A stretch of 64,000 nucleotides of DNA from Firmicutes bacterium FC7 (lineage in GTDB: Bacteria; Bacillota; Clostridia; Tissierellales; Tissierellaceae): positions 340,774 through 404,773 of the forward strand of contig JAKELU010000001.1 of the NCBI GenBank assembly GCA_022760735.1. The letters run 5' to 3'. Below the pieces are notes generated by a model. The model saw only the letters and a program-made list of their open reading frames with translations. It did not search any database and was not told the DNA's origin. Within the stretch, counting starts at the first letter, position 1, and every line of letters starts with the position of its first letter. The translations under genes and the position numbers were made by a program. Shown here piece by piece: positions 36,170-44,024 of the stretch.

Positions 36170-36769
36170 TTATTTGAAAATTTCATTAAATAATTCAACT
36201 GTTTTTGATTTTAATTTTAGTGGTTGAGTTTCATCTATGACATATTCCTCAAAGTTATTATCCGGGTCATATGCTGCTGAATGAGTTATATCTACAAAGC
36301 ATAGTGGCGGAAACATAACACACCACCAATTCTGTCCTTCTCCTTTACCTATTGTCACTAGCAATGTTTCATATGTACCTTGTGGAAATACCATATTTCC
36401 ATATTTCCTCGTTGGGAAATAATCCATTCCAAGAAAAACATCTACTGGATAATCATAATTGTTTTTCCTTATTACTCTTTCTGCTATTAATTTTATCTCA
36501 TTCATATTTTCCTTTATTATTTCTCTGCTTTCATCTATAGATGATGAATCCTTAAATTTTTCAACCATTACCTCTAGTATTTCATCTCTGACTTTCAGCT
36601 TTAATGCTTGATCTTCTTCTCTATCGCTATTTGCTCTAACATGAAATCTTATGATTCCTTCATTATATGGATTATCTAAAAGATACTTGTCCGCTAAAAC
36701 TGGATGTATTATGTAAATAAATGATATAAGAAAAATAGATATAATTAAAATGACCTTTTTATATTTCAT
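36170..36769 (-). CDS. spoIIR: Stage II sporulation protein R (SpoIIR)
   Basis: The protein begins with a hydrophobic signal segment and then shows the SpoIIR core: EGIIRFHVRANSDREEDQ (HVRANS signature), LKLKVRDEIL, VDVFLGMDYFPTRKYG and FPQGTYETLLVTIG-GEGQNWWCVMFPPLCF. SpoIIR is made in the forespore, secreted, and triggers the mother-cell protease SpoIIGA to activate sigma-E. ATG 36769 was chosen because the predicted sigma-F start (near 36788) leaves a suitable leader with AAGGGGG; the TTG at 36781 would lie almost at the transcript end. Length is normal. Confidence 0.95.
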   Translation of the reverse strand: MKYKKVILIISIFLISFIYIIHPVLADKYLLDNPYNEGIIRFHVRANSDREEDQALKLKVRDEILEVMVEKFKDSSSIDESREIIKENMNEIKLIAERVIRKNNYDYPVDVFLGMDYFPTRKYGNMVFPQGTYETLLVTIGKGEGQNWWCVMFPPLCFVDITHSAAYDPDNNFEEYVIDETQPLKLKSKTVELFNEIFK

Positions 36770-36794
36770 GGCCTTGTCCAACCCCCTTAGGATT

Positions 36795-36822
36795 AGTATT
36801 GCCAGGATACATTTTTATATAC
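36795..36822 (-). promoter_or_regulatory. Sigma-F promoter of spoIIR
   Basis: Minus strand: GTATA, 14 bases, GGCAATACT. The -10 matches the sigma-F consensus GGnnAnAnT at all fixed positions. The forespore factor is the known regulator of spoIIR. Confidence 0.7.
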
Positions 36823-36902
36823 AAGTGTATTAAAAATTTAGTATTTATTTTAGGATTTCTAATGCTGCACTCGTAAGTAAAATAGCTGTCAGAAAAAATA
36901 GA

Positions 36903-36920
36903 AAAGGCGCTAAAGGCGCC
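36903..36920 (-). terminator. Terminator after gerAC
   Basis: GGCGC/GCGCC stem, short loop and TTTTC on the minus strand, directly after the stop codon region. Confidence 0.75.
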
Positions 36921-36921
36921 C

Positions 36922-38049
36922 TTATTTCGTCAGTCCTCTTCTTCTTATATATACTTTTACATCTAATTCTATATCTATTTCAGGATAGATTTCATCCCAA
37001 TTGTCCTTTACTCTTTTCCAGACCTTTGGTTCAAATTTTCTTAGATGGTCTCCTATTTTCAGAATGTCTACTTTATACTGTTTTTGAATTAAAGCTATGG
37101 TTTTCTTAAAGTCTTCTTCATATTCCTTTGCCACTTGGTTTTGTATATCTTCAATAATTTCTTTTTTGTCAATATGTGTATCATCTCCAATTACATAGCT
37201 GTGAATATGCCCTTCTATCTTAACATCCATTCTCACCTTTATATTGTTGTTTGAAGAACTTATTAGCTTAGGTTTTGAATGAATATTGGTAATCATTAGT
37301 GTTAGATCTGATCCCTTGTATACGGTCCTGAATCCATCCTTATCAACTCTATTTGTTAAATATGCTATATTTCTATTTGTCATTCCATCTATATACCCTA
37401 TTAGCTTATAGTTTTTAAATACTGCTCCACCTTCTATTGCTATTTCATCTTCGTCTGTCATAGCTATTGGAATTATAGAAGCTCCACTAATATCTGTATC
37501 AAATATGAAATTTGCTACAGTTTTTGGAGAAAACATTGTGGAACTTTGGATATTTTGCAATAAGGTATTTAACGTTCCTTCTACCGAACTAAGGCCTCTT
37601 GTTTTAACTGCAGTGGTTAGTACATTCTTCCCATCTTCTCTTACTAAAATCATCTGAACATTTTTATTTGCAACGAAATCTCGATATATTCCATCTAATA
37701 TTTGTCTCATGTGCTTTTCATTTGTAGCAACATTTTCATTTAACGCTAGTACCTTTAAATGATTTAAATAAAAAACATATTCTATTTTTGTCGATAATTT
37801 ATGCATCGCATCAAATATATTATACGCTTCTGTAGATATCACATTTACTTTTTCTTCTGATATGGGATTTTTACCTAAAGCTCCTAAGTTAGGATAGGAT
37901 ATAGTAATATTATATAAACCCTTATTTTCATCTATTAAATCATAAGATACAGAGTAAGGGTATATCCTTTGATCTACTTCAACCATATCCCAGCAGCCAG
38001 TAGTTAACAGCATTGATATTATAATTATAATAAGCAGTATTCTTTTCAT
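36922..38049 (-). CDS. Spore germinant receptor C subunit (GerAC family)
   Basis: The 375-residue lipoprotein has a lipobox (LLTTGCWD) and the GerC pattern: VEVDQRIYPYSVSYDL, KVLALNENVA, GGAVFKNYKLIGYIDG and a C-terminal three-domain fold ending in EIDIELDVKVYIRRRGL. It is anchored on the outer face of the inner spore membrane and works with the A and B subunits. Its ATG overlaps the end of the B gene by four bases, a translational-coupling arrangement. The germinant is not predictable. Confidence 0.94.
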   Translation of the reverse strand: MKRILLIIIIISMLLTTGCWDMVEVDQRIYPYSVSYDLIDENKGLYNITISYPNLGALGKNPISEEKVNVISTEAYNIFDAMHKLSTKIEYVFYLNHLKVLALNENVATNEKHMRQILDGIYRDFVANKNVQMILVREDGKNVLTTAVKTRGLSSVEGTLNTLLQNIQSSTMFSPKTVANFIFDTDISGASIIPIAMTDEDEIAIEGGAVFKNYKLIGYIDGMTNRNIAYLTNRVDKDGFRTVYKGSDLTLMITNIHSKPKLISSSNNNIKVRMDVKIEGHIHSYVIGDDTHIDKKEIIEDIQNQVAKEYEEDFKKTIALIQKQYKVDILKIGDHLRKFEPKVWKRVKDNWDEIYPEIDIELDVKVYIRRRGLTK

Positions 38050-39137
38050 CCTTTAAGCACCTTCTTTCTAACAGATGCTACAATTAGGATTATTATAGGA
38101 ATAACTATTACGGATATTGTAGCAAAAATATTAAAATATCTATCCATATCTTCAAGCAATTCTATAAAATTTTCAGGTATCATTGATATATAATATATAA
38201 CTGGGATTAAAGCCCAGATAAACTTTTTATGCGTTCTTGCTCTAAAAACTTTTGACAATATCTTACCTGCTCCATAGTAAAGTGGTGCCATAGTTGCAAA
38301 CACTACAATGACCCAAAGGCCCATTACTAATCCATCTAAGTTTTCTAAGAAGAATCCAGGCAAATCTAACTGCCTTATTAGCCTTAAAACAGGATAAATA
38401 ATACTATTCAATTGTTCTATGCTAAAATGGCTTATGGACATTACAAACATAGCGATATAAATAATAGTTACAGTCAGCATACCAATTAGTTGAGAGTTAA
38501 AAATATTTTCCTTCTTTTCTACATACGGAATAGCCAAGAGAATTATTTCAAAACCTATAAAGCTAAAAAAGGTTTCTTTAATCCCTTTAATTATTGAAGG
38601 AATATCAGTCTGAAATAATGGTAAAATTCTTGTAAAATCAGCATATGGCAAGGACATCAGCACTATTATTAATGAGAAAAATATTATAATTGGATATATA
38701 AAATAACTTGCCCTTGCAATTACATCTATCTCATAACAAGCTATATATGAAGTAGCTAATATAAAGATTATGATTATAAACTCTAACGGAGTTGATTGAA
38801 GTAGAATAATCTTTATAAGCTCTCCTAAACTTCTAGCTACTATAGCACAGGTTAAGGTAAAATGGCCTACAATTATAATTAAAAAAATCGTAAAAATAAA
38901 TGACCCCAAGGTTTCCTTTCCTATTTCAAAGAAATCTTTATCTGGATAGAGTTTAAATATTTGGTTGTAAACAGCCATTAAAGGAATCAATAATAGTCCT
39001 GCTATTAAAACAGCTATCCAGCCATTATTCCCCATGGCTTCTCCTAGGTCTCCTGGCAAGGATAATACTCCAACTCCAACACTTGTAGAAACTATTAAAC
39101 CTCTTAATTGAATATGAGAAATCTTTGGCTTATTCAT
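38046..39137 (-). CDS. Spore germinant receptor B subunit (GerAB family transporter-like)
   Basis: The 363-residue protein has about ten membrane helices, in the APC amino acid transporter superfamily: the N-terminal QLRGLIVSTSVGVGVLSLPG and GNNGWIAVLIAGLL are characteristic of GerAB/ArcD/ProY proteins. This subunit is thought to bind the germinant. Overlaps the A gene by eight bases and the C gene by four. Confidence 0.94.
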   Translation of the reverse strand: MNKPKISHIQLRGLIVSTSVGVGVLSLPGDLGEAMGNNGWIAVLIAGLLLIPLMAVYNQIFKLYPDKDFFEIGKETLGSFIFTIFLIIIVGHFTLTCAIVARSLGELIKIILLQSTPLEFIIIIFILATSYIACYEIDVIARASYFIYPIIIFFSLIIVLMSLPYADFTRILPLFQTDIPSIIKGIKETFFSFIGFEIILLAIPYVEKKENIFNSQLIGMLTVTIIYIAMFVMSISHFSIEQLNSIIYPVLRLIRQLDLPGFFLENLDGLVMGLWVIVVFATMAPLYYGAGKILSKVFRARTHKKFIWALIPVIYYISMIPENFIELLEDMDRYFNIFATISVIVIPIIILIVASVRKKVLKG

Positions 39138-40638
39138 TCTTCTTCTCTCTCTTCATTCTCTTTATATTCTTTGGTTTTGTAAATCCTGGTCTCTGCCATA
39201 GACTTTGAACAGGTCCCTTTACAAAGGTATCCTTCAAATCTCCCTGCTCAATTCCTAGTCCAGAATATGGAGAAGATAAAGGTATTCCAAAGCTATTTAA
39301 TATTACCAAGTGACTAAATAAGAGTATTACCCCTATCATAATTCCATAGAGACCAAGTATTCCTGACAAAAAGATAAAACCAAATTTACATATTCTCAAT
39401 GCTGATCCTAATTCATAGGACGGAATTGCAAAGGTTGCAATGGTAGTAATAGCTACAATAATTATCATAAGGTTGCTTACAATACCTGCTTCAACAGCTG
39501 CCTGACCTATAATCAGACCTCCTACAATACCAATAGTACTTCCTATTGGTCCCGATATTCTTGTACCCGCCTGCCTAATTAGCTCCATTGTCAACTCCAT
39601 TATGAAAGCTTCTATCACAGCTGGAAAAGGTACATTTATCCTACCAGCCCCTACATAATATACAAGCCTTGTAGGTAGTAGTCCTGGATGATATGCTGTA
39701 AATGCTATATATAAGGAAGGTGATAATAATGCAAGTAAAACCGCAATAAATCTAACGAGTCTTAGAAGAGTACCTTCGGTCCATCTACTATAATAGTCCT
39801 CAGTTGATTGTAACAATGTACCTAAGGTCGCAGGTACTATTAGTACAAAAGGAGAATTATCGACTATAATAGCAACTCTGCCTTCATATAGAGAAGCTGC
39901 AACGGTATCTGGTCTTTCTGTATTGTCTATTTGAGGAAAAAGGCTCTTATAATTATCCTCTATTAAATGTTCTAAAATTGAGCTGTCTAATACAGCATCA
40001 ATATCTATAGCATCGATTCTTCTCCTTACTTCATTCACTAGATTATCATCTGCTATATCTTCGATATATAGAATGGCCACATCAGTTTGGGATCGTCTTC
40101 CAACCTTAGTCATTTTGATTTTTAATCTTGTATCTTTTATTCTTCTTCTTATTAAAGCTGTATTTACTCTTAAGGTTTCCTCGAATCCGTCTCTAGGTCC
40201 TCTAACTACCGTTTCAGTTTGTGGTTCATTTATACCTCTAAGCATCCACCCTCTAGAGGAAATGACTATTGCCTTATCTACTCCATCAATAAAAAATAGA
40301 GTTTCTCCTGATAAGAGCAAATCAATTAATGTTTCAAAATTTCCCTCTTCTTTAATGTCAGCACTAGCAATCCCCTCTTTCATGAGATACTCTAGTAGTT
40401 CTTCCCTTGTTGCATCAAGGCCACCCTCATCTATTTCACTTTCTGAAATCAACCTTTCAATGACAAATTGTGATAATTGATCTTTAAATGCTAATCCATC
40501 TATTAATACAAAGGCAAATTTTTTCTTTTTCTCATCGCCTACTTCTAATCTTCTATATATGATATCATCGCAATCCTTAAAACGAATTTTTAAATAATCT
40601 ATATTTTGTTCAATATCTCTAGATACAGTTTTTAGCAT
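39130..40638 (-). CDS. Spore germinant receptor A subunit (GerAA family)
   Basis: The protein has an N-terminal cytoplasmic region (about 1-280) and a C-terminal membrane domain with RIGPIGSTIGIVGG-like motifs (here RISGPIGSTIGIVGGLIIGQ), typical of GerAA/SpoVAF. I chose ATG 40638: GGAGGTG lies ten bases upstream; the GTG at 40650 falls inside the Shine-Dalgarno stretch. This Shine-Dalgarno is buried in a hairpin (40645-40683) in any transcript coming through from ispE. First gene of the gerA operon. Confidence 0.94.
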   Translation of the reverse strand: MLKTVSRDIEQNIDYLKIRFKDCDDIIYRRLEVGDEKKKKFAFVLIDGLAFKDQLSQFVIERLISESEIDEGGLDATREELLEYLMKEGIASADIKEEGNFETLIDLLLSGETLFFIDGVDKAIVISSRGWMLRGINEPQTETVVRGPRDGFEETLRVNTALIRRRIKDTRLKIKMTKVGRRSQTDVAILYIEDIADDNLVNEVRRRIDAIDIDAVLDSSILEHLIEDNYKSLFPQIDNTERPDTVAASLYEGRVAIIVDNSPFVLIVPATLGTLLQSTEDYYSRWTEGTLLRLVRFIAVLLALLSPSLYIAFTAYHPGLLPTRLVYYVGAGRINVPFPAVIEAFIMELTMELIRQAGTRISGPIGSTIGIVGGLIIGQAAVEAGIVSNLMIIIVAITTIATFAIPSYELGSALRICKFGFIFLSGILGLYGIMIGVILLFSHLVILNSFGIPLSSPYSGLGIEQGDLKDTFVKGPVQSLWQRPGFTKPKNIKRMKREKKNE

Positions 40639-40644
40639 AAGAAA

Positions 40645-40683
40645 CCCCACCTCCGTAACTTATATAGTTACCAAAAGGTGGGG
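40645..40683 (-). promoter_or_regulatory. Hairpin sequestering the gerAA ribosome binding site, with candidate forespore promoter
   Basis: CCCCACCT pairs with AGGTGGGG and GTAAC with GTTAC; the right arm contains GGAGGTGGGG, the gerAA Shine-Dalgarno. On the minus strand GAATA, 16 bases, GTAACTA loosely fits a sigma-G promoter whose start would fall after the left arm, so only that transcript would expose the site. Promoter call is weak; the hairpin is clear. Confidence 0.6.
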
Positions 40684-40691
40684 TCCTTATT

Positions 40692-41537
40692 CTAGATAGT
40701 TTTACAAATATATACTTTGTGGATTTTCTCAGATAGCTTTTTATATGCTAATTTAATCTTTTCTTCATCATTAAAAAGACCAAATACAGTTGGTCCACTA
40801 CCGCTCATCAATGCACCTAGAGCTCCATTTTCAATCATTATATCCTTTATTTCTTGAATAATTGGGTGTTCCTTTATCATAGGCTCTTCCATTCGATTTC
40901 TTAATCTTTTTGCTACACAATGCAAATCATCTTTTTCCATACATGCTACTAGACCATCTATATCATATCTATCTCCATTTAAATCTAGCTTGCTATAGGC
41001 ATATGCTGTAGATATTCCTATTCCTGGATTTCCTAATAGTATGTATTTATCCTTAAATGGTTTAAGAGGTGTCAGTAATTCACCTATTCCTTGTGCTTTT
41101 GCAGTACCTCCCAATAAACAGAAGGGTATATCTGCTCCTAGGGACTGTCCTATGACCATTAGCTCCTCTAGCGACATTTTTAAATCCCATAGCTCATTCA
41201 ATGCCTTAAAGGTTGCAGCAGCATTTGAGCTACCCCCTGCCAGTCCTGCAGCTATAGGAATATTTTTCTCTATTTTTACATGAATACCTCTTTTGATACC
41301 AGTAATATCTTTTAGTTTCTCCCATGCTTTATAAACTAAATTATTTGAATCTAAGGGCATTTCTTCATTATCAGATTCTATGGTGATTCCCTCATTTTTA
41401 TCAGTAAAAATTAATCTATCCTTTAAGCTTATTTCCTGCATTATACTATTTATCTCATGATATCCATCATCTCTTTTGTATAAAACATCAAGGGCTAGAT
41501 TTACTTTTCCGAAAGACTCCATTATAATTTCTTTCAT
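40692..41537 (-). CDS. ispE: 4-diphosphocytidyl-2-C-methyl-D-erythritol kinase (IspE)
   Basis: The 281-residue GHMP kinase has the family motifs: FGKVNLALDVLYKRDDGYH at the N-terminus, the ATP loop PIAAGLAGGSSNAAATF and the C-terminal LGALMSGSGPTVFGLF. It phosphorylates CDP-methylerythritol in the MEP pathway for isoprenoids. Its place beside veg and the sipL-like gene matches the Bacillus oriC-proximal order. AAGGAGAATTATA precedes the start. Confidence 0.97.
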   Translation of the reverse strand: MKEIIMESFGKVNLALDVLYKRDDGYHEINSIMQEISLKDRLIFTDKNEGITIESDNEEMPLDSNNLVYKAWEKLKDITGIKRGIHVKIEKNIPIAAGLAGGSSNAAATFKALNELWDLKMSLEELMVIGQSLGADIPFCLLGGTAKAQGIGELLTPLKPFKDKYILLGNPGIGISTAYAYSKLDLNGDRYDIDGLVACMEKDDLHCVAKRLRNRMEEPMIKEHPIIQEIKDIMIENGALGALMSGSGPTVFGLFNDEEKIKLAYKKLSEKIHKVYICKTI

Positions 41538-41601
41538 TATAATTCTCCTTAAGTAAATTTAACCCTTATATTATAACATACTTTGGAAAATTGACAACGA
41601 T

Positions 41602-41640
41602 TTAAACCCGAGATTCCTAAGCAAAGGATCTCGGGTTTAA
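41602..41640 (-). terminator. Terminator after sipL-like gene, repeat-derived stem
   Basis: Arms TTAAACCCGAGAT and ATCTCGGGTTTAA are perfect complements. The CCCGAGAT outer stem matches the repeat family at 13630 and 36047. Confidence 0.8.
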
Positions 41641-41644
41641 CCTT

Positions 41645-43189
41645 TTAAACTGGTATTTCCTCTATTTTCTTTTCTATAATTATCTTGTCACCTGGATTAA
41701 CCTCACCGGATGTAATATTATTGGATAATATTATATCCTCTATTGTTGTATGATACCTCTTTGCAATATCCCATAGAACATCGCCTTTTTGAACTATATA
41801 TACTGTTATGCTCGGTGCGTTTTTCTTGTCAATAAGTTCATTGGTCTCAACAACCTCATTAATACAATAGATCCTTCTATTTCTACTTAAACTTGTATTT
41901 AATATCACTCTGCAATCAATTTCTAAGCCGTCCCTATTTACATTATGGTTTATACTGTCGATTACAGGGTTAACATCAACCATTGAATCTGCATTAACAT
42001 CATCGTAGATATTTGATTTAAATGGAATATCCTCTCTATGTGTAATTATCTCTTCTGTAATCCTGTCTATGTATTCAATGTCTAAAGACAGAACTCCTTC
42101 CACTTCAACACCAGTATCTACTATTTTTTTATCAAGAACGCCTACATGAGCTTCTACTTCTAGTACATCACTCGCATCAATATTTAATGCTAAATTCAAG
42201 TCCTCAATATGTTTTATGTCCTTTAAGCTTTCTCTAATATTTACTTCTTCTCTTTCAATGTTAAGAACTTCCTTTGTAGAATAAGCGTCTACTATCAATT
42301 CTCTTGATTTGTCTTGGAAAGCCTTTCCTACTACCTTTACCTTAATTTCTAGATCTATTAGCTTTTGCTCGCCTTGTTCATCTACAGATATTTCACAATT
42401 TCCTTCTACTACCTCGTACTCTACACTGCCCACTAGGTCTTTATTTACTCCTTGCATTTCTATGAAATGATTAAATGGAATAGTTGTTTTATATGAATAT
42501 ACTTTATCTTGAGAATAGTAGATAATGTTAGCTATTATTTCTCCAGATGTAATTATTCTATCATCCACTACCATGGATTCAACTTCTCTTGTACTTGTAG
42601 TAAATTTTAATATTTCTTCAATTTCCGGATAGTCATCTCCTAGCTTTATTACATCTTTTACATGAGCATATGAAATTTCTCTTCCAAACACCTCTTTATA
42701 ATTAACAGTTTCCTTTAGAGTCTGTAGAGAGTCCTTCCCTTTGATTTCCTTAATTGCCTCAATATTTTTGTATTCTTCTACTTCTCCCCATAGATTAACT
42801 AATGCCTTAAGCTGTATTCTAGATTCTTCCACTTCATGCTCAAGATATTCAATTTTTGATTTAACCTTTGCAGCCATGTCCTCATCAACGCCATCAATTT
42901 CTAACTCTTCCCTAAATTCTTTAGTCTTTTCTAATGTTTGAAGACTTCTATTGTTTTCCTCATCTACACTATTGTATAGGACATTAAACCTTACGTTTCC
43001 ACTGACAATAAGCTTATCCTTAATCAATTTTGTATTGAGGACATCCACTTTACCATGCACCCATAATATTTTTTCTATATTAGGCTTAGTTGGGCTTAGA
43101 TAAATTTCGTCTTCAACTAAAGTCTGGATCTCGTTGCTACCTTTTAATTCTTCTACCTTAAAGGCCTCTCGGATTAGTTCAATGGCCAT
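41645..43189 (-). CDS. SipL-like spore coat morphogenetic protein (DUF3794 repeats + LysM)
   Basis: The 514-residue protein has three DUF3794-type beta-rich repeats (about 30-170, 170-310 and 310-440) and a C-terminal LysM domain (about 462-507, YIVQKGDVLWDIAKRYH...NPGDKIII). This is the architecture of Clostridioides difficile SipL, which binds SpoIVA through LysM and joins coat to forespore. The gene lies between veg and ispE in the same direction, the typical clostridial location. An AGGGGGGAT site precedes the ATG. No clear sigma-E promoter was called. Confidence 0.9.
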   Translation of the reverse strand: MAIELIREAFKVEELKGSNEIQTLVEDEIYLSPTKPNIEKILWVHGKVDVLNTKLIKDKLIVSGNVRFNVLYNSVDEENNRSLQTLEKTKEFREELEIDGVDEDMAAKVKSKIEYLEHEVEESRIQLKALVNLWGEVEEYKNIEAIKEIKGKDSLQTLKETVNYKEVFGREISYAHVKDVIKLGDDYPEIEEILKFTTSTREVESMVVDDRIITSGEIIANIIYYSQDKVYSYKTTIPFNHFIEMQGVNKDLVGSVEYEVVEGNCEISVDEQGEQKLIDLEIKVKVVGKAFQDKSRELIVDAYSTKEVLNIEREEVNIRESLKDIKHIEDLNLALNIDASDVLEVEAHVGVLDKKIVDTGVEVEGVLSLDIEYIDRITEEIITHREDIPFKSNIYDDVNADSMVDVNPVIDSINHNVNRDGLEIDCRVILNTSLSRNRRIYCINEVVETNELIDKKNAPSITVYIVQKGDVLWDIAKRYHTTIEDIILSNNITSGEVNPGDKIIIEKKIEEIPV

Positions 43190-43353
43190 ATTATCCCCCC
43201 TATATTTTCCTTGTACATCCTATTTATATCCTATGAAAATATATATGAGTAAATGACCAAAATTATGAATAATGTATAGAATAACTAACTTAAATCTTCG
43301 TTTACGGTTTCTAATATCTAAAACTCTATAGTTCATTCCAACAAAAAATACTA

Positions 43354-43391
43354 CAGCTTGCAAACTCGCTACGCTCAAACAGCGCAAGCTG
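43354..43391. repeat. Intergenic palindromic repeat
   Basis: CAGCTTGC and GCAAGCTG arms enclose ACTCGCTACGCTCAAAC. It lies in the gap between veg and the sipL-like gene and belongs to the class of short GC-richer palindromes scattered here. A 69-codon open frame across it looks spurious. Confidence 0.6.
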
Positions 43392-43427
43392 CTTGTGGTC
43401 ATAAATTGGATCAACTCAAAAAAATAC

Positions 43428-43456
43428 AAACCTCTTTAGTTCTCCTAAAGAGGTTT
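43428..43456 (-). terminator. Terminator after veg
   Basis: AAACCTCTTTAG pairs perfectly with CTAAAGAGGTTT, five bases after the stop codon, with T-rich sequence following on the minus strand. Confidence 0.85.
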
Positions 43457-43460
43457 GATA

Positions 43461-43739
43461 TTATGATATTTTTGCTTCTTTGTCTACGTCTTCACATATA
43501 ATTACTTCAACTGTCGAAGTCAATACGTCTGAATATGTGTACGATACTCTCCTAACGCTGTCGTATTGATTTGACACTTTTACAACGAATAAGCTGGGAT
43601 AAGCAGATTCCAGTATTCCTTCTCTAACAATTGTCTTTTTCCTACCTTTGTTGGCTTTGAGAATTACTTTTTTGCCTACGCATCCCTCTAATTCTTTTCG
43701 AATTTGTAATACATTTTTTGCCTCCAATACGAATACCAC
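43461..43739 (-). CDS. veg: Veg family protein
   Basis: The 92-residue protein matches the Veg family: LQIRKELEGCVGKKVILKANKGRKK and REGILESAYPSLFVVKV, followed by a YTDVL-like YSDVL. Veg is a small, highly expressed protein; in B. subtilis it influences biofilm genes by way of SinR. Strong promoter at 43800-43828 and a leader hairpin GAGTGT/ACACTC at 43771-43788. Upstream of sipL and ispE in the same order as other Firmicutes. Confidence 0.95.
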   Translation of the reverse strand: MVFVLEAKNVLQIRKELEGCVGKKVILKANKGRKKTIVREGILESAYPSLFVVKVSNQYDSVRRVSYTYSDVLTSTVEVIICEDVDKEAKIS

Positions 43740-43799
43740 CTTCCTTAGGATTCTCCCTTAGTGGGTAATGGAGTGTTTAGGGACACTCATTATGATAAA

Positions 43800-43828
43800 A
43801 GTATAACACATTTTATTACTTGTGTCAA
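43800..43828 (-). promoter_or_regulatory. Strong sigma-A promoter of veg
   Basis: TTGACA, 17 bases, TATACT on the minus strand. The veg promoter is also among the strongest known in B. subtilis. Confidence 0.85.
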
Positions 43829-44024
43829 ATAAATAAAATATTATACTATTACTCTATTCCTTTGTCAATTACTTGTTTAGAAAAAAGTTTAAAAATATTT
43901 AATAATTATTTAATATTATTTTTATTTTTTATGCATAAATTTATATATTAACTATTTTTGTTAGTCTTTTCATTTATGGTGGTATATTATAGTTAGTAAG
44001 TTCAAATTAAAGGAGGACATTATT

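Noticed and set aside
43220-43429. Open frame of 69 codons upstream of the sipL-like gene
   Set aside because: It runs across a palindromic repeat, lacks a convincing ribosome binding site, and has no protein-like composition; kept as repeat only.
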